Shown here one piece after another: positions 61,159 to 64,000 of a stretch of DNA of 64,000 nucleotides. The stretch comes from Ancylobacter novellus DSM 506 (lineage in GTDB: Bacteria; Pseudomonadota; Alphaproteobacteria; Rhizobiales; Xanthobacteraceae). A program made the translations under genes and the position numbers. The notes beneath the pieces are model-generated. The model worked only from the letters and a program-made list of their open reading frames with translations, was not told the origin of the DNA and made no database searches. The stretch covers positions 248,001 through 312,000 of the forward strand of contig NC_014217.1 of NCBI RefSeq assembly GCF_000092925.1, read 5' to 3'. How positions within the stretch are numbered: position 1 is the first letter of the stretch; every line of letters begins with the position of its first letter.

Positions 61159-62262
61159 ATGTCCGTCGCCGCCGCCCTTCCCGATCTCGACGCGCTGGAG
61201 CGCGAGCTCTCTTCCGCCATCACTGCCGCCGCCGACGAGGCGGGGCTGGAGGCGGTGCGCGTTAGCGCACTGGGCAAGAAGGGCTCGGTCTCCGAGCTCC
61301 TGAAGAGCCTCGGCGGCATGAGCCCGGAGGAGCGCAAGACCGCCGGCCCGGCCATCAACGGCCTGCGCGACCGGCTCAACGAGGCGCTCGGCGCCCGCCG
61401 CACCGAGCTGAAGGCGGCGGCGCTCACCAAGCGGCTGGAGACCGAGCGCGTCGACGTCACGCTCCCCGTGCGCGAGACCCCGGCCGAGCTCGGCCGCGTC
61501 CATCCGATCAGCCAGGTGATCGACGAGCTCACCGCCATCTTCGCCGACATGGGCTTCTCGGTGGCGGAAGGCCCGGACATCGAGGACGACTTCCACAACT
61601 TCACCGCGCTGAACTTCCCCGAGGGGCATCCGGCGCGCGAGATGCACGACACCTTCTACCTGCCCACCAAGGAGGACGGCTCGCGGCTCGTGCTGCGCAC
61701 CCACACCTCGCCGGTGCAGGTGCGCACCATGCTGTCCAAGAAGCCGCCCATCCGCGTCATCTGCCCCGGCCGCACCTATCGCTCGGACAGCGACCAGACC
61801 CACACGCCGATGTTCCATCAGGTGGAGGGGCTGGTCATCGACAAGGGCTCCAATCTCGGGCACCTGAAGTGGATCCTCGAGGAGTTCTGCAAGGCCTTCT
61901 TCGAGGTCGACAATGTGAAGATGCGGTTCCGCCCGTCCTTCTTCCCCTTCACCGAGCCGTCCATGGAGGTCGACATCCAGTGCGACCGCTCGCGGCCGGG
62001 CGAGATCCGCTTCGGCGAGGGCTCGGACTGGCTGGAGATCCTCGGCTGCGGCATGGTGCACCCGAACGTGCTGAAGAATTGCGGCCTCGACCCGGACGAG
62101 TATCAGGGCTTCGCCTGGGGCATGGGGATCGACCGCATCGCCATGCTGAAATACGGCATGCCGGACCTGCGCGCCTTCTTCGAGGCGGATGTCCGCTGGC
62201 TCTCCCATTACGGCTTCCGCCCGCTCGACTTCCCGACGCTGGCCGGCGGCCTGTCGAACTGA
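61159..62262 (+). CDS. pheS: Phenylalanine-tRNA ligase alpha subunit
   Basis: Catalytic subunit of the (alpha-beta)2 synthetase, 367 residues. The N-terminal coiled coil that binds tRNA (residues about 10-100) includes [20 protein letters not shown]. The class II motifs are in order: [20 protein letters not shown], motif 2 [20 protein letters not shown] and [11 protein letters not shown], and motif 3 [20 protein letters not shown]. The TRSD region holds the Phe and ATP contacts. It charges tRNA-Phe in the cytoplasm. pheT follows after 19 bases with a site gagagga. Confidence 0.97.
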   Translation: MSVAAALPDLDALERELSSAITAAADEAGLEAVRVSALGKKGSVSELLKSLGGMSPEERKTAGPAINGLRDRLNEALGARRTELKAAALTKRLETERVDVTLPVRETPAELGRVHPISQVIDELTAIFADMGFSVAEGPDIEDDFHNFTALNFPEGHPAREMHDTFYLPTKEDGSRLVLRTHTSPVQVRTMLSKKPPIRVICPGRTYRSDSDQTHTPMFHQVEGLVIDKGSNLGHLKWILEEFCKAFFEVDNVKMRFRPSFFPFTEPSMEVDIQCDRSRPGEIRFGEGSDWLEILGCGMVHPNVLKNCGLDPDEYQGFAWGMGIDRIAMLKYGMPDLRAFFEADVRWLSHYGFRPLDFPTLAGGLSN

Positions 62263-62281
62263 GCCCGGAGAGGACAGACAC

Positions 62282-64000
62282 ATGAAATTCACCCTCTCCT
62301 GGCTGCGCGAGCACCTTTCCGGCGACTATTCGCTCGACGACGTGACCGGCACGCTCAACCGCATCGGCTTCGAGGTCGAGGGCGTCGAGGACAAGGCGGC
62401 CAAGCTCAAGGGCTTCTCCATCGCCTATGTCGTCTCCGCCGTGCAGCACCCGAACGCCGACAAGCTGCGCGTCTGCATGGTCGACACCGGGCAGGGCGAG
62501 CCGGTGCAGGTGGTGTGCGGCGCGCCGAACGCGCGCACCGGCATGAAGAGCGTGTTCTCGCCGCCCGGCACCTACATCCCCGGCAAGGACATCACGCTCG
62601 GCATCGGCACCATACGCGGCGTCGAGAGCCGGGGAATGCTGTGCTCGGCGGCCGAGCTCGAGCTCTCCGAGGACCATGACGGCATCATCGACCTTCCGGC
62701 CGACGCGCCGGTCGGGGCGACCTATGTCGACTGGGCGGGCCTTGGCGACCCGGTGGTGGAGATCGCCGTCACCCCGAACCGCGCCGACGGGCTCGGCATT
62801 CACGGCATCGCCCGCGACCTCGCCGCCGCCGGTGTCGGCACGCTGATCGAAAAGCCGATCGAGGCCGTGAAGGGCGCCTATCCGTGCCCGGTCTCGGTGA
62901 TCATCGCCGAGGGCGCGCCGTGCCCGGCCTTCGCGCTGCGCCTCGTCCGCGGGGTGAAGAACGGCCCGTCGCCCGACTGGCTGCAGGCGAAGCTGCGCGC
63001 CATCGGGCTGCGCCCGATCAACACGCTGGTCGACATCACCAATTTCCTGACCTTCGACCAGAACCGCCCGCTGCACGTCTTCGACGCCGCGAAGGTCCAC
63101 GGCAATCTTGTCGTGCGCCGCGCCAAGGAGGGCGAGAGCCTGCCGGCGCTCGATGGCAAGACCTATGCGCTTGACGAGAGCATGTGCGTCATCGCCGACG
63201 ACCGCGCCGTGGAATCGCTCGCCGGCGTGATGGGCGGCGAGGAATCGGGCTGCGACGAGACGACCGTCGACGTGCTGGTCGAATCCGCGCTGTGGGAGCC
63301 GATCAACATCGCCCAGACCGGCCGCAAGCTCGGGCTGAATTCCGACGCCCGCTTCCGTTTCGAGCGCGGCATCGACCCGGCCTTCACCCTGCCGGGGCTG
63401 GAGATGGCGACGAAGCTGATCCTCGACCTCTGCGGCGGCGAAGCGTCCGAGGTCGTGCTGGCCGGCGCCATCCCCGACACCACGCGGGTGATCGAGTTCC
63501 CGCTGAGCCTCACCGAGAAGCTGACGGGCTTGGTCGCCAGCGATTCCGAGCAGGTCGAGACGCTCGGCAAGCTCGGCTTCAAGGTCGAGGGCACTTCGGG
63601 CACCGCGCGCGTCACTCCGCCGTCCTGGCGCGGCGACATCGAGGGCAAGGCCGACCTCGTCGAGGAAGTCGTGCGCATCGCCGGCCTCGACCGCGTGCCG
63701 TCCATTCCCTTCCCGCGCGACGAGACCGCCCGCAAGCCTGTGCTGACCACGCTGCAGCTGCGCACCCGCAAGGCCAAGCGCGCGCTCGCCGCCCGCGGGC
63801 TGGTCGAGGCGGTCACCTGGTCCTTCGTGGCCAAGGAGCAGGCCGAGCTGTTTGGCGGCGGCGCGCCGGAGCTGGCGCTCGCCAACCCCATCGCCTCCGA
63901 TCTCTCCGACATGCGCCCCAGCCTGCTGCCGGGCTTGATTGGTTCGGCGCAGGCCAATGCCGACCGCGGCCATGGCGACAGCGCGCTGTTCGAGGTGGGG
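62282..64000 (+). CDS. pheT: Phenylalanine-tRNA ligase beta subunit (3' end missing)
   Basis: The first 573 residues of the beta subunit; the frame is still open at the window edge, and full proteins have about 800 residues. It begins [20 protein letters not shown]. The EMAP-II-like tRNA-binding domain is at about residues 40-150 ([30 protein letters not shown]). The B3/B4 editing region follows, with [20 protein letters not shown] and [20 protein letters not shown], then B5 and the start of the catalytic-like core. It forms the synthetase with PheS and edits mischarged Tyr-tRNA. Confidence 0.97.
   Translation, partial: MKFTLSWLREHLSGDYSLDDVTGTLNRIGFEVEGVEDKAAKLKGFSIAYVVSAVQHPNADKLRVCMVDTGQGEPVQVVCGAPNARTGMKSVFSPPGTYIPGKDITLGIGTIRGVESRGMLCSAAELELSEDHDGIIDLPADAPVGATYVDWAGLGDPVVEIAVTPNRADGLGIHGIARDLAAAGVGTLIEKPIEAVKGAYPCPVSVIIAEGAPCPAFALRLVRGVKNGPSPDWLQAKLRAIGLRPINTLVDITNFLTFDQNRPLHVFDAAKVHGNLVVRRAKEGESLPALDGKTYALDESMCVIADDRAVESLAGVMGGEESGCDETTVDVLVESALWEPINIAQTGRKLGLNSDARFRFERGIDPAFTLPGLEMATKLILDLCGGEASEVVLAGAIPDTTRVIEFPLSLTEKLTGLVASDSEQVETLGKLGFKVEGTSGTARVTPPSWRGDIEGKADLVEEVVRIAGLDRVPSIPFPRDETARKPVLTTLQLRTRKAKRALAARGLVEAVTWSFVAKEQAELFGGGAPELALANPIASDLSDMRPSLLPGLIGSAQANADRGHGDSALFEVG

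Overview
This is a very GC-rich stretch of bacterial chromosome with tightly packed genes. It looks like an alphaproteobacterium of the order Hyphomicrobiales (Rhizobiales), and the style resembles Xanthobacteraceae-type genomes such as Ancylobacter, Starkeya or Xanthobacter; the genus is inference only. The evidence is the conserved order divL-tsaE/amgK-murU-addB-addA-trxA, an RT0821-type lipoprotein, an extensin-like protein, FabI, CoaBC-Dut and UbiE-UbiB, plus palindromic intergenic repeats of the kind common in this order. No integrase, transposase, phage gene or CRISPR array was seen.

Layout. 1-4.0 kb: yejB (partial), yejE and yejF, a microcin C/oligopeptide importer, with a VapBC-like pair between yejE and yejF whose PIN toxin is frameshifted. 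4.0-13.1 kb: NUDIX hydrolase, NlpC/P60 peptidase with a MarR-like gene, M17 aminopeptidase, histidine phosphatase, an unknown exported protein, fabI, a DnaJ-family protein, a lipoprotein, pdxH and an SDR. 13.1-23.5 kb: corA, an L,D-transpeptidase, class III aminotransferase, extensin-like protein, HAD phosphatase, DUF1499, MBL hydrolase, beta-carbonic anhydrase, DUF892 protein and an amidoligase. 23.6-31.6 kb: tRNA-Pro(CGG) and tRNA-Gln(TTG), an Asp/Glu/hydantoin racemase, a MarR regulator, a branched-chain-type ABC importer with a fused LivHM permease, an EamA exporter and a GNAT. 31.7-39.2 kb: lipoprotein, second L,D-transpeptidase, ubiE-ubiB, three small membrane proteins, coaBC-dut and an Rrf2 regulator. 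39.3-52.5 kb: cysK, divL (phospho-acceptor His replaced by Tyr), a TsaE-AmgK fusion, murU, addB, addA and trxA. 52.6-64 kb: DUF1993, a triheme cytochrome c with an unusual duplicated C-terminal module, EamA transporter, tRNA-Leu(CAG), an NDUFA9-like SDR, uppP, a Gly/Pro/Trp-rich SH3 protein, rpmI-rplT and pheS-pheT (partial).

Common themes. Many genes concern the cell envelope: two L,D-transpeptidases, NlpC/P60, AmgK-MurU peptidoglycan recycling, UppP and the extensin-like protein. Cell-cycle control (DivL) and DNA break repair (AddAB) sit in one co-directional run with thioredoxin at its end.

At least four families of palindromic intergenic repeat (called A, B, C and D here) are scattered through the gaps, sometimes side by side. 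One A copy contains a five-unit, 16-bp minisatellite. The points most worth a second look are the 7-bp slippage model for the broken PIN toxin, the paired 42- and 39-residue membrane peptides with a shared C-terminus, the duplicated cytochrome C-terminal module, and the DivL and TsaE-AmgK architectures.
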